DNA of 64,000 bases from Cupriavidus necator (GTDB lineage Bacteria > Pseudomonadota > Gammaproteobacteria > Burkholderiales > Burkholderiaceae): the NCBI GenBank assembly GCA_022041995.1, contig CP074390.1, positions 2,232,001 to 2,296,000 of the forward strand. Reading direction: 5' to 3'. A program made the position numbers and the translations under genes. The notes under the pieces were generated by a model. That model did not search any database and was not told the DNA's origin. It saw only the letters and a list, made by a program, of their open reading frames with translations. Below, piece by piece: positions 16,127-24,001 of this stretch. The stretch's first letter is position 1, and the number at the start of each line of letters is the position of its first letter.

Positions 16127-17329
16127 CTACCGCAGGATCAGCCTCGACCGGGCAAAGCCTGCATGGGTGCGCAGCGCCTGCATCAACTGGTCTGACGGCA
16201 CGCGGTCGAGGTCGGTGACCACATAGCCGGTGTGGCCGCGCGTCTGCAGGTGCTGGCCGGTGATATTCACGCCCTCCTGCGCCAGCAATGTGTTCAGTGC
16301 CGCCAGGGCGCCCGGCGCGTTGCCGTGCACGTTGAGCAGCCGCGCGGGCGCGTGCAGCGGGCCGGGATCCACTTCGGGGAAGTTGACGGCGCCGATGGTG
16401 CCGCCGGTGGCCAGGAAGTGCGCCAGCTTGGCCGCCACTTCGGTGCCGATATTCTCCTGCGCCTCTTCGGTGCTGCCGCCCACGTGCGGGGTCAGCAGTA
16501 CGTTGGGCAGGTTCTGCAGTTCGCTGACGAAGGGGTCGTTGTTGGTCTTCGGCTCCTCCGGGAACACGTCGATGGCGGCACCGCCCAGGCGCTTCTCGCG
16601 CAGCGCCGTGGCCAGTGCGGCGATGTCCACCACGCTGCCGCGCGAGGCATTGATCAGGATCGCGCCCGGCTTGCAGGCGGCCAGAATGCGCGCATCGATC
16701 ATATGGCGCGTGCGCGGCGTGGCTGGCACATGCAGGGTCACCACTTCGGCCTGCGACACCGCTTCTTCCAGCGAGCCCATGGCGCGCGCGGAGCCGTGCG
16801 AGAGCCGTGCCAGCACGTCGTAGTAGACCACGCGCATGCCCATCGATTCGGCCAGCACGCCCACCTGCGAGCCGATATTGCCGTAGCCGACGATGGCAAT
16901 GGTCTTGCCGCGCGCCTCGAATGCGCCGGCTGCGCCCTTGGCCCATTTACCGGCGTGTGCCAGGGTGTTCTTCTCCGGAATCCGGCGCAGCAGCATCACC
17001 GCTTCGGACACCACCAGCTCGGCCACCGAGCGGGTGTTGGAGAAGGGCGCGTTGAACACCGGAATGCCGGCGGTGGTGGCGGCATCCAGGTCCACCTGCG
17101 AGGTGCCGATGCAGAAGCAGCCAACCGAGATCAGCCCGGGCGCGCTGCGGATGTCGTCGGCGCGCAGGTGGGTGGCAGAGCGGATGCCGACCACGTCGTG
17201 GCTGGCCAGCACCTGGCGCAGTTCGGCACCGGCCAGGGCGCCCGTGCGGCGCTCGACCTGCAGGCCGGCTTCAGCCAGCCGGGCGTTGGCGCTCTGGTGG
17301 ATGTTCTCGAGCAGGATCGCAGTGGTCAC
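16127..17329 (-). CDS. serA: D-3-phosphoglycerate dehydrogenase with C-terminal ACT domain
   Basis: 400 residues, close to the E. coli SerA type (~410). The catalytic/NAD-binding core shows GTSQVDLDAATTAGIPVFNAPFSNTRSVAELV (here split by family motif), IVGYGNIGSQVGVLAESMGM, INASRGSVVD, Glu in IDVFPEEP, and TPHVGGSTEEAQ with the catalytic His. An ACT domain (~325-400: LNVHGNAPGALAALNTLLAQEGVNI) normally binds serine for feedback inhibition. The enzyme makes 3-phosphohydroxypyruvate, the first step of serine synthesis. It is transcribed alone. In this genome type a second SerA paralogue is common, so a catabolic role cannot be excluded. Confidence 0.9.
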   Translation of the reverse strand: MTTAILLENIHQSANARLAEAGLQVERRTGALAGAELRQVLASHDVVGIRSATHLRADDIRSAPGLISVGCFCIGTSQVDLDAATTAGIPVFNAPFSNTRSVAELVVSEAVMLLRRIPEKNTLAHAGKWAKGAAGAFEARGKTIAIVGYGNIGSQVGVLAESMGMRVVYYDVLARLSHGSARAMGSLEEAVSQAEVVTLHVPATPRTRHMIDARILAACKPGAILINASRGSVVDIAALATALREKRLGGAAIDVFPEEPKTNNDPFVSELQNLPNVLLTPHVGGSTEEAQENIGTEVAAKLAHFLATGGTIGAVNFPEVDPGPLHAPARLLNVHGNAPGALAALNTLLAQEGVNITGQHLQTRGHTGYVVTDLDRVPSDQLMQALRTHAGFARSRLILR

Positions 17330-17388
17330 GATTCGTTTTCCGCATGGAGGGTGGGCGGCGGTTGCCGCATCGCCACCATTCTGCGCGC

Positions 17389-17405
17389 AAAAAGGCCCGT
17401 GGGCC
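17389..17405 (-). terminator. Intrinsic terminator of the 177-residue lipoprotein gene
   Basis: On the minus strand a GGCC(C)-(G)GGCC stem is followed by five T. It lies about 50 bases after the lipoprotein stop and before serA, which suits separate transcription of the two. The stem is short. Confidence 0.5.
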
Positions 17406-17455
17406 GGGGAGCCCCTGCTGCCGGCAATGGCACCGGCGGCCTCACTGGCCTCGCT

Positions 17456-17989
17456 TCAGCGCGAGTGGCGCGAGTCGCCGCCGAGCGGGTCGACGATGAT
17501 CATGGTCTGGCGCAGCACGCCGGCGTCATCGAAGTAACAGCTGAAATGCGCGGTCTGCAAGCCATCCTTGTACATGCGCCAGGACCAGGCTTCACGTTTC
17601 ATCAGGGCGTAGTACTGGATGGGCTCGCGCGGCTGGCCAAAGCGCTCCTGCACGTCCTTCTTGGTCCAGGTCCCGACCTGGGCGCGGTAGATCTCCGTCT
17701 CGGTCAGCATCTGGCGATAGTCCGTGAGCTTGCCGCCGGCATCGAAATCAGCGGCATAGACCTCATGGCCGAGGGGCTGGCGCGACCAGATCCAGCGGGT
17801 GGTGCCGTCGGCGAGGCGGTAGGTCTCGGTGGGAGAACCGAATGTACTGCGTACGGCACTTTCCGGGCTGCCGATCATTTTCTTGCCGGTCTGTTCCGGC
17901 TGCAATGTCGCACAGGCCCCGAGCGAGGCGAGCACGACGGCGGCAACGCACAGTTTGCCGATATACCGGGATGGCGTGCGGGATTGCAT
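17456..17989 (-). CDS. BamE/OmlA-like outer-membrane lipoprotein
   Basis: 177 residues from the ATG at 17989, chosen because GCAGGAGAG precedes it; an upstream GTG/ATG would add ten poorly supported residues. The signal peptide ends in a lipobox (VVLASLGAC) so the mature protein starts at a lipidated Cys. The mature part has two repeats of the SmpA/BamE-like pattern: GSPESAVRSTFGSPTETYRLADGTTRWIWSRQP and KKDVQERFGQPREPIQYYALMKREAWSW. BamE itself supports beta-barrel assembly; this longer, duplicated relative is a separate family of unknown role. Confidence 0.75.
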   Translation of the reverse strand: MQSRTPSRYIGKLCVAAVVLASLGACATLQPEQTGKKMIGSPESAVRSTFGSPTETYRLADGTTRWIWSRQPLGHEVYAADFDAGGKLTDYRQMLTETEIYRAQVGTWTKKDVQERFGQPREPIQYYALMKREAWSWRMYKDGLQTAHFSCYFDDAGVLRQTMIIVDPLGGDSRHSR

Positions 17990-18117
17990 GGCGCTCTCCT
18001 GCGGACAAGATGCCCGCATTCCGCCATTCTCCGTCCGTCAGGCCGGCCCGTGCAACACCGGCTGGCGCCAGGTGGCGCCAGCGGGGGCCGGCCGGTCAGT
18101 GCGGGGCCGGCGCTGGC

Positions 18118-18312
18118 TCAGCAGCGGCCTTTCTTGGCCTGGCCCGGCGGGCAGAAGGACTCGTTGCCGTATGGGTCGACGCGGCAGTTGCCTTTCTTTG
18201 CCTGCCCCGGCGGGCAGCCCTGGGGGCCGCTGCCGTAGTCGTCATAAGGGGCTACCACGCAGCCTCCCAGCAGTGCGCTGCAGGCGACCAGAAGGGCCAG
18301 AGCGGATTTCAT
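18118..18312 (-). CDS. Small lipoprotein with duplicated CPPGQAKKG motif
   Basis: 64 residues. The signal peptide ends in a lipobox (SALLGGC). The mature ~47 residues consist of two copies of CPPGQAKKGxC joined by a PYG-containing spacer (RVDPYGNESF), after a PYDDYGSG leader. Related CPPG(L/Q)AKK motifs occur in exported proteins of the RcnB type. Four Cys in the two repeats could bind metal or form disulfides. AGGAG lies upstream of the ATG. The function is unknown. Confidence 0.7.
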   Translation of the reverse strand: MKSALALLVACSALLGGCVVAPYDDYGSGPQGCPPGQAKKGNCRVDPYGNESFCPPGQAKKGRC

Positions 18313-18420
18313 CGCATTCTCCTTGTTGTGGGGGATTCCGTTTGCGACAGGAGAATAGATGGTGGCAGCGCCTTTGTCTGTAAGGAATAGTGAAAGCTGC
18401 CCGCTCAGCGTGAATGCCGG

Positions 18421-19089
18421 CTACTTGCCCGCGGCGTCGGCGGGGCGCTTGCCGGCTGGCCTGGGCCGGCGTACCGCGCGGATCTTGCCGCTGTTGCCGC
18501 CGCCGCAGAAGAACTGGTCGCCGCCGTCGGACTCCAGCCCCGACACGCCCGCGCCGGCCGGCATGGTGACCGATTCCAGCACCGCGCCCGATTGCGGGTC
18601 GATATGCCGCAGCTCGCTCTGGTCGCCTTCCCAGGTGCCGTGCCAGAGCTCGGCATCGACCCAGGTGACGCCAGTGACAAAGCGGTCGGACGTGATGGTG
18701 CGCAGGATCGCCCCCGTCTGCGGATCGACCTGGTGGATCTTCCGCTCCCGGTACTGGCCCACCCACAGCGTGCCTTCGGCCCAGGCAAGCCCCGAGTCGC
18801 CGCCGCCGCCCGGCGCGGGGATCGTGGCCAGCACGCGGCCGCTTTGCGGATCGATCTTCTGGATGCGGTCCTCGGCAATCTGGTACAGGTGCTGGCCGTC
18901 AAAAGCCGTTCCGGCATGGGCGGCGACATCGAGCGAGCGCAGTGTCCTGCCGGTGACCGGGTCCAGGGCGTTGAGCTTGTCTCCGCTGGCAAACCAGACC
19001 CGCTGGCCGTCATAGCTGACACCGTGGACGTTCTCGATCCCCGGGAAGGGACCATACTCGCGAAGCACTTCGGCTTGTGATCGTTTCAT
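18421..19089 (-). CDS. Beta-propeller protein, SMP-30/glutamine cyclotransferase-like
   Basis: 222 residues without a signal peptide. Repeats of about 45 residues alternate DPxTGxxLxxL/DPQSGxVLxTI strands with GLAWxxGTLWVGQY or GVTWVDAELWHGTW strands, typical of propeller blades. About four to five blades fit. The C-terminus (RRPRPAGKRPADAAGK) is basic. No catalytic residue can be named. Such single-domain propellers in Cupriavidus are annotated only as hypothetical. It ends 108 bases before the small lipoprotein start on the same strand. Confidence 0.65.
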   Translation of the reverse strand: MKRSQAEVLREYGPFPGIENVHGVSYDGQRVWFASGDKLNALDPVTGRTLRSLDVAAHAGTAFDGQHLYQIAEDRIQKIDPQSGRVLATIPAPGGGGDSGLAWAEGTLWVGQYRERKIHQVDPQTGAILRTITSDRFVTGVTWVDAELWHGTWEGDQSELRHIDPQSGAVLESVTMPAGAGVSGLESDGGDQFFCGGGNSGKIRAVRRPRPAGKRPADAAGK

Positions 19090-19123
19090 GCTGTCATCCT
19101 GGTGGCTTGGGGATGGCTACATG

Positions 19124-20344
19124 CTAGTCAATCGGCAGCGGCGAGGGGAGTAACAAGGTCGTCGTGAATCCCGGCCCCGGCGGCGTCATCCAGCGGCGCG
19201 CGCGCCCGTGGCCAAGGGACTGGATCTTGCCCGCGGCGGCCAGCGTTTCAAGTGCCCGTTGCACCGAGCGCTGGCTGGCAGCCAGCGCCAGCGCGAGGGC
19301 AGAGCTGGACCATGCCTCGCCATCGGCCAGCAAGGCGAGCACCGCCGCGTGCTTCTCTTCCACCGGCCGCGCCAGCACCACCACCTCGCGCGCGCTGTGC
19401 GGCACCAGCGCGAAGCCGCGCGCGGTTGCCGTGACGCCGGCAAATGCGCCAAGCACCGCGCGCAGCCGCCCGATCTCGACACGCAGCCGCGCGCGGTGCG
19501 AAGCATCGGCGTGCCTGGTGCGGAAGGCGTGCGCGATCAGCGTGTCCCGGGGCACGTCGGCGGGCCAGGCCTCGGCCAGCGCGCGCGCCAGCGTGAACAA
19601 CACCGGTCGCCTGGCGAGCGGGACCGCGGTGCCCGCGCAGCGCACGGCATAGCGGCACGCATCCACGACCAACGCTTTCGATGCCAGCAGCGCTTCGACT
19701 TCCTCGAGCAGCAGGGGCCGCTCCTCGCCGCGCGCGATGCGGCGCGCCGCCGGGCTGTGCAGCGCCAGGGCTGCGCTTTCAACCTCGGCGCTCAAGGATG
19801 GGATGCCGGCGCGTTGCGCCGCGCGCGCGGCCTGTGCCAGCGCGGTGCGCGCCCGCCTGGTCTGCACGCGCCTTATCGCGATGCCCGCCACGATCAGGGC
19901 ATGGGCTGTGCGCAACGCGGGCGGGAAGGGCGTGGGGTCGAGCCCGGCAAGCGCCTGCTCGGCGTCGTCGATGCGGCCGATCAGCAGCAGCCGCCGGATC
20001 GCGAGATACCGCGCATGGGCGGCGTTGACCCAGTCGCCGTGCGCTTCAAGGGTGGCGCGCGCGCTGTCCAGCGTCTTTGCCGGCCAGCCCAGCTCGCGCG
20101 AGACCAAGGCGATCTCCGTTTCGGCCACCACGCACCTGGCGCGCGCTACGGCTTCGCGCGGACCGAAGGCGCGCGCCGCGCTGCGCAACAGTGCCCGGGC
20201 CCGGATGAAGTCGCCAAGCTGCGCCATGGCGATGCCGCGCAACGCCAGCGCCGGCGGATCGTCGCGCAGGGCAACTCGGTTCAGCGCGCCAAGCGGATCA
20301 CCCGCGGCGAGCGCGAGCGCCGCGGCGGCAATGCGTGAGTCCAT
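19124..20344 (-). CDS. TPR-like regulator with C-terminal winged-helix domain
   Basis: 406 residues. The first ~215 are Ala/Leu/Arg-rich helical hairpins of tetratricopeptide type (ALRGIAMAQLGDFIRARALLRSAARAFGP). The C-terminal part (~330-395) reads as a winged helix: EEKHAAVLALLADGEAWSSSALALALAASQRSVQRALETLAAAGKIQSLGHGRARRWM. A middle segment (RHADASHRARLRVEIGRLRAVL) resembles the DNA-binding part of SARP/OmpR-like regulators. It is divergent from the DUF899-DUF2182 pair (98-bp gap), the usual arrangement for a local regulator. Confidence 0.75.
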   Translation of the reverse strand: MDSRIAAAALALAAGDPLGALNRVALRDDPPALALRGIAMAQLGDFIRARALLRSAARAFGPREAVARARCVVAETEIALVSRELGWPAKTLDSARATLEAHGDWVNAAHARYLAIRRLLLIGRIDDAEQALAGLDPTPFPPALRTAHALIVAGIAIRRVQTRRARTALAQAARAAQRAGIPSLSAEVESAALALHSPAARRIARGEERPLLLEEVEALLASKALVVDACRYAVRCAGTAVPLARRPVLFTLARALAEAWPADVPRDTLIAHAFRTRHADASHRARLRVEIGRLRAVLGAFAGVTATARGFALVPHSAREVVVLARPVEEKHAAVLALLADGEAWSSSALALALAASQRSVQRALETLAAAGKIQSLGHGRARRWMTPPGPGFTTTLLLPSPLPID

Positions 20345-20347
20345 CCG

Positions 20348-20369
20348 AATCCCGCCAGAAATCCCGCCA
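20348..20369. promoter_or_regulatory. Direct repeats of AATCCCGCCA in the divergent promoter
   Basis: Two identical 10-mers, AATCCCGCCA, start at 20348 and 20360, a 12-bp period. They lie directly next to the start of the TPR/winged-helix regulator and ~75 bases before the DUF899 start. Same-face direct repeats suit a monomeric or tandem DNA-binding protein. The link to the adjacent regulator is inference. Confidence 0.4.
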
Positions 20370-20442
20370 CACTTGTCACTCCCACCGTTGGAAGCCGGCG
20401 CCTAATCTAGCACACGAACACCAACCAACGGAGGGATGCACG

Positions 20443-21219
20443 ATGACCACACACAGCACCGGAACCCGTGAAGCTTGGCTGGCCGCGCGGCGTGAACTGC
20501 TCGAGGCCGAGAAGGATCTCACCCGACGCAGCGATGAACTGGCACGGCAGCGCCAGGCGTTGCCGTGGGTCCGAGTCGACAAGCCCTACCGGTTCGAGAC
20601 CGCGGCGGGCAGCGCCTCGCTGGCAGACCTGTTCCAGGGGCGTTCGCAACTGCTGGTCTACCACTTCATGTTCGGCCCGGACTACCAGGCAGGTTGCCCG
20701 TCCTGCTCCGCGATTGCGGACGGGTTTGACGGCTTCGCTGTTCACCTGGCGCATCACGACGTCACGCTGGCCGCGGTGTCGCGGGCACCGTTGGCGAAAT
20801 TGCAGGCATACCAGCGGCGCATGGGCTGGACGTTCCCGTGGGCGTCGTCGCAGGGCAGCGACTTCAACACGGACTTCAACGTCTGGTTCAGCGAAGCACA
20901 ACAACGCCAGGGCGATATCGACTACAACTACCGGCGCGAGGCGGCATTCGCCTGGCGCCCGGAGCTGGAGGCGGGCGGGGCAGCGGCCGAGGCCAGGTTT
21001 GCCGCCATGTGCGGCACCGATGCCGCGACATACCAGCGCGACCGGCCCGGCATGAGCGCCTTCGCACTGGAAGATGGCGTTGTGTACCACACCTATTCCA
21101 CCTATGCGCGCGGGCTGGATGGCCTGTGGGGCATGTACCAGTGGCTGGACCGAGCACCGCGCGGACGCAACGAGGCCGGGGTCTGGTGGCGCCGGCACGA
21201 TGAGTACGAGCAGGGCTGA
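20443..21219 (+). CDS. DUF899 thioredoxin-like protein
   Basis: 258 residues from the ATG at 20443, which has GGAGG eight bases upstream. The family marks are present: EKDLTRRSDELARQRQALPWVRV, YRFET, LVYHFMFGPDYQAGCPSCSAIADGF with a CPSC pair, SRAPLAKLQAYQRRMGWTFPWASS, DFNTDFNVWF and a C-terminal HTYSTYARGLDGLWGMYQWLD. The fold is predicted thioredoxin-like; the reaction is not known. A DUF2182 membrane protein is encoded 8 bp downstream. Confidence 0.88.
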   Translation: MTTHSTGTREAWLAARRELLEAEKDLTRRSDELARQRQALPWVRVDKPYRFETAAGSASLADLFQGRSQLLVYHFMFGPDYQAGCPSCSAIADGFDGFAVHLAHHDVTLAAVSRAPLAKLQAYQRRMGWTFPWASSQGSDFNTDFNVWFSEAQQRQGDIDYNYRREAAFAWRPELEAGGAAAEARFAAMCGTDAATYQRDRPGMSAFALEDGVVYHTYSTYARGLDGLWGMYQWLDRAPRGRNEAGVWWRRHDEYEQG

Positions 21220-21227
21220 GGCAGGCC

Positions 21228-22064
21228 GTGTCCCACGTACCAGCCGCGCACAGGCCGGCGCGCTCACGCAGCGCCGGCCCGCGCCTTGCCTGCTTTGGCA
21301 TCCTGGCCGTGCTCTGCATCGCCGGCGTGGCGGCGACACTCGCCTGGCATGCGTCCATGCCCGCAATGGGCGCGATGCCGATGCCCGGCGGGTGGACCAT
21401 GTCGATGGCGTGGATGCGGATGTGCGGCCAGACCTGGGCCCGCACGGCAATGGCCTTCCTCGGCATGTGGATCGCCATGACGGTGCCGATGATGCTGCCC
21501 TCGCTGGCACCGATGCTGTGGCGCTACCGCCAGGCGCTGGTGGCGGCAGGACAGGTCCGCCCGGGCATGTCGACGGTATTGGCGGGCGCCGGCTACTTCT
21601 TCGTGTGGGGCATGGTGGGCCTCGCGGTTTTCCCGGTTGGCGCTGCGCTGGCAGCCATCGCCATGCAGGCGCAGGGCCTGGCGCGCGCGGCTCCGCTCGC
21701 TGCTGCGGTGGTCTTGGTGATGGCAGGCGTGCTGCAGTTCACCGCGTGGAAAGCACGGCAGCTTGCCTGCTGCACCAACGCAGCGGGCCGCACACGCGCA
21801 CTGCCGGCGGATGCCGGCTCGGCGTGGCGCCATGGCCTGCGGCTGGGCCTGCACTGCATCCGGTGCTGTGCGGGCCTGACCGCGGCATGGCTGGCCATGG
21901 GCGTGATGGACCTGCGCGTGATGGCAGCGGTGACGTTGGCGATGACGCTCGAACGATGGATGCCGGCGGGTGCGCGCGTGACCAGGCTTGCGGTACGGAT
22001 TACCGGGGCCGTCCTGGTCGGCGTGGGCGTGGCTACGCTGGTGCAGGCAGGTTGGGGCGGATGA
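21228..22064 (+). CDS. DUF2182 integral membrane protein
   Basis: 278 residues from a GTG at 21228. About seven hydrophobic segments are visible. Methionine-rich stretches (SMPAMGAMPMPGGWTMSMAWMRMCGQTW) and FLGMWIAMTVPMMLPSLAPMLWRYR are typical of the DUF2182 family, which is annotated as a predicted metal-binding membrane protein. A Cys pair (KARQLACCTN) and a later CIRCC motif could bind copper or another soft metal. It is probably co-transcribed with the DUF899 gene. Confidence 0.82.
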   Translation: MSHVPAAHRPARSRSAGPRLACFGILAVLCIAGVAATLAWHASMPAMGAMPMPGGWTMSMAWMRMCGQTWARTAMAFLGMWIAMTVPMMLPSLAPMLWRYRQALVAAGQVRPGMSTVLAGAGYFFVWGMVGLAVFPVGAALAAIAMQAQGLARAAPLAAAVVLVMAGVLQFTAWKARQLACCTNAAGRTRALPADAGSAWRHGLRLGLHCIRCCAGLTAAWLAMGVMDLRVMAAVTLAMTLERWMPAGARVTRLAVRITGAVLVGVGVATLVQAGWGG

Positions 22065-22221
22065 CGGGCTGGTGCTCGTCTGGCGCGACCGCGAACAGCG
22101 CCGCAATCAGCCTGCCTGCTGGCCGGCATCTTGTATGAGGCCGGACTGCCGCCGCGCGCCGGAGTTGTCGGCGGCCAGGAACGGCGTATCTGGTTGCACC
22201 TGACCCATAGCGCGGTCAGCC

Positions 22222-22563
22222 GTGAAGGGCGTCTTCCTCTATACGGAAACCCGGCCAGGCAGTTGGGAATCATGGCTGCAGCAGGCGGGACATGCCTCGT
22301 TGCTGCCCGTGCGGACGCTGCGCTTCGACCATTTCTTTGTCACGCTGCAGGCGGTGGCGGACAGCCTTGGCTTTGCCATCGGCACCTTCCCGACACTGGA
22401 AACGGACCGCGCGGGCGGGCGCATTGCGACGCCGTTTGCTGCCATCCGCGCACCGGGCAATACCTATCATGCGCTGGTGCCGCGCGATGCCGACAAGCCG
22501 CTGCATCTGCGCGCGTTCCTGGAGTGGCTGCAGCAGCAGGGGGAGGCGGCCGTGGAGACCTGA
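22222..22563 (+). pseudogene. LysR-type regulator remnant, substrate-binding domain end
   Basis: 113 residues of readable LysR effector domain (GVFLYTETRPGSWESWLQQAGH, LRFDHFFVTLQAVADSLGFAIGTFPTLETDRAGGRIATPF) with a normal C-terminus. An in-frame stop at 22201-22203 precedes it, and the helix-turn-helix domain is missing. The 160 bases upstream hold a short segment reading LLAGILYEAGLPPRAG in another frame, which I could not assign securely. The gene is a fragment. Confidence 0.7.
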
Positions 22564-22600
22564 AGCGGCGCGCGCCTGGGAAGCGAGGTGAGTGTGGCGC

Positions 22601-22640
22601 GGCCCGCGCGATGCGGGCCTGCGCCTGAGGGCGCTCAGGC
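22601..22640 (-). terminator. Paired hairpins at the end of the Q/P-rich protein gene
   Basis: Two perfect 7-bp stems lie next to each other: GGCCCGC/GCGGGCC (22601-22619) and GCCTGAG/CTCAGGC (22623-22640). The second includes the stop codon at 22635. There is no U-tract, so termination is only a guess. Confidence 0.3.
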
Positions 22641-23030
22641 CCCGTCGAGGAACGCGCTGCGCTGGCCCAGGCGCGAGCCGAGCGCATCGGGGGCCAGGCT
22701 CATGCTGGCGGGGTCCACTGCCGAGGCGGGGCTGCTTGCCATGGTCGGGTCGGCGGCTGCCGGCGCCATGCCCGGCTGGGCCGCCTGTACGGGCGCCTGG
22801 GCATAGCTGCCGCCCGCCGCGGGTGCCACCTGGGCCGACGGCGCTGCCGACGGCATGGCTTGCACGGGCTGGGCGGATTGCACCGGCTGAGTGGATTGCA
22901 TCGGCTGCATCGGCTGCGTCATTGGCATGGGCTGGCTCGGCTGCAGGGGCTGAGCCTGCTGGGCAAACAGCGGATAGGACGCGATCATCGCGCCAGCCAC
23001 GACCAGGGATTTCGCCAGATGTTGCTTCAT
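22635..23030 (-). CDS. Secreted Gln/Pro/Met-rich low-complexity protein
   Basis: 131 residues from the ATG at 23030, preceded by GGAGG at proper distance. A signal peptide (AKSLVVAGAMIASYPLFAQ) leads into degenerate tandem QPM/QPV units (about residues 24-55), then an Ala/Pro/Ser region and a charged end (DALGSRLGQRSAFLDGA). The repeat unit is short and imperfect. No domain is recognised. It may be a periplasmic or surface protein. Confidence 0.6.
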   Translation of the reverse strand: MKQHLAKSLVVAGAMIASYPLFAQQAQPLQPSQPMPMTQPMQPMQSTQPVQSAQPVQAMPSAAPSAQVAPAAGGSYAQAPVQAAQPGMAPAAADPTMASSPASAVDPASMSLAPDALGSRLGQRSAFLDGA

Positions 23031-23187
23031 TCGTGTACCTCCTAGAACGCCTACAGGCAAGGGAATAGTCACTGTAGCGCCGAGGCACCTGACATTCTGT
23101 TCGATTTTGCAACGGTCGTTAACCAGCCTTGCCATCGGCGCCATGGCAGGTTAATTGCGCGCGCGGCCTGCAAACCTTGCGCGGCCG

Positions 23188-23892
23188 TCAACGCCGGGCC
23201 AATCGCTTGAGCGCCGCGGGGTCCAGCAGTTCGATCTGCCGGTACTCGCGGCGGATCAGGCCCGCGTCCTCCCACGCCTGCAGGTACTTGGCCACGGTCT
23301 GGCGCGAGCGGTTGACCATGTCGCCAAGGTCCTCCGCGCTGATGCGCACGACATGGTCGGTGCGGTCGGCCAGTTCCAGCAGGCGTGCCGCCATGCGCGC
23401 ATCAATAGGTGCCTGCGCCGCGCTTTGCGCGTGGTCGAACGCCACGCGCAGGCGTGCGCAGATCTGCTGCACGATCAGCTGCATGCCCTCCGGATGCGCG
23501 GCCAGGATGCGGTGGAAGTCGCGCTGGCTCAGCACCATCAGTTCCGTGTTGCCGACGGCGAAGGCATCGTGCGTGCGCGGCTTGCCGTCCAGCAGCGAGA
23601 TCTCGCCGAACCAGCGGCCACGCCCGATCACCGAGTACACCGACTCGCGCCCGCTCGTGCTGACGCGGCTCATGCGCACCCGCCCCGACAGCACCATGCA
23701 GAAGTAGGTGGGCGGATCGCCGCGCGCGAAGATCATCTCGCCGTCGCCAAAACGCAGGCGGCGTGCGGCGTTCGCCACGGCATCGAGCACGCCCGGCGGC
23801 GCATTGCGCAGCCAGCCGCTGGCCAGCACGCTGCGCGGCAGCGTGCGCACCGGTTCCACCGCTCTCGATCCGCTCTTCACTTCACCCTTCAC
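23188..23892 (-). CDS. Crp/Fnr-family transcriptional regulator
   Basis: 234 residues from a GTG at 23892, chosen for CAGGAGA just upstream; a longer form starting at 23964 is possible. The cyclic-nucleotide-binding fold is clear (VLSGRVRMSRV...GRGRWFGEISLLDGKPRTHDAF), with the GE...PRT phosphate-binding pattern kept. The winged helix follows (ISAEDLGDMVNRSRQTVAKYLQAWEDAGLIRREYRQIELLD). No Fnr-type Cys cluster is seen, so it is nearer Crp. It is divergent from the class II aldolase operon. Confidence 0.88.
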   Translation of the reverse strand: MKGEVKSGSRAVEPVRTLPRSVLASGWLRNAPPGVLDAVANAARRLRFGDGEMIFARGDPPTYFCMVLSGRVRMSRVSTSGRESVYSVIGRGRWFGEISLLDGKPRTHDAFAVGNTELMVLSQRDFHRILAAHPEGMQLIVQQICARLRVAFDHAQSAAQAPIDARMAARLLELADRTDHVVRISAEDLGDMVNRSRQTVAKYLQAWEDAGLIRREYRQIELLDPAALKRLARR

Positions 23893-23915
23893 ATCGCTCT
23901 CCTGCTGGAGCCGAG

Positions 23916-23960
23916 ATTGTCCAATACTTAACAGACTTTGACGCGGTACGCCCGGACAAT
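23916..23960. promoter_or_regulatory. Widely spaced ATTGTCC / GGACAAT inverted repeat
   Basis: Perfect 7-bp arms at 23916-23922 and 23954-23960 flank a 31-bp AT-richer core, between the Crp/Fnr gene and the aldolase operon. The arm centres are 38 bp apart. This could be two half-sites for one regulator; the usual Crp/Fnr site spacing (6-8 bp) does not match. Confidence 0.3.
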
Positions 23961-24001
23961 GCACCGATTCAATGACTCACATGCCCCCGGGAGGTACGCA
24001 T

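Noticed and set aside
16232..18238. Long plus-strand open frame (668 codons)
   Set aside because: It runs antisense to serA and the lipoprotein gene, which have clear motifs; high GC keeps the reverse frame open.
22065..22201. Short piece reading LLAGILYEAGLPPRAG that resembles aldehyde dehydrogenase
   Set aside because: Too short to support; kept only as a note in the LysR remnant.
22860..22950. Short repeats that could suggest a CRISPR-like or minisatellite array
   Set aside because: They are codon-level QPM/QPV repeats in a coding gene with no spacer pattern.
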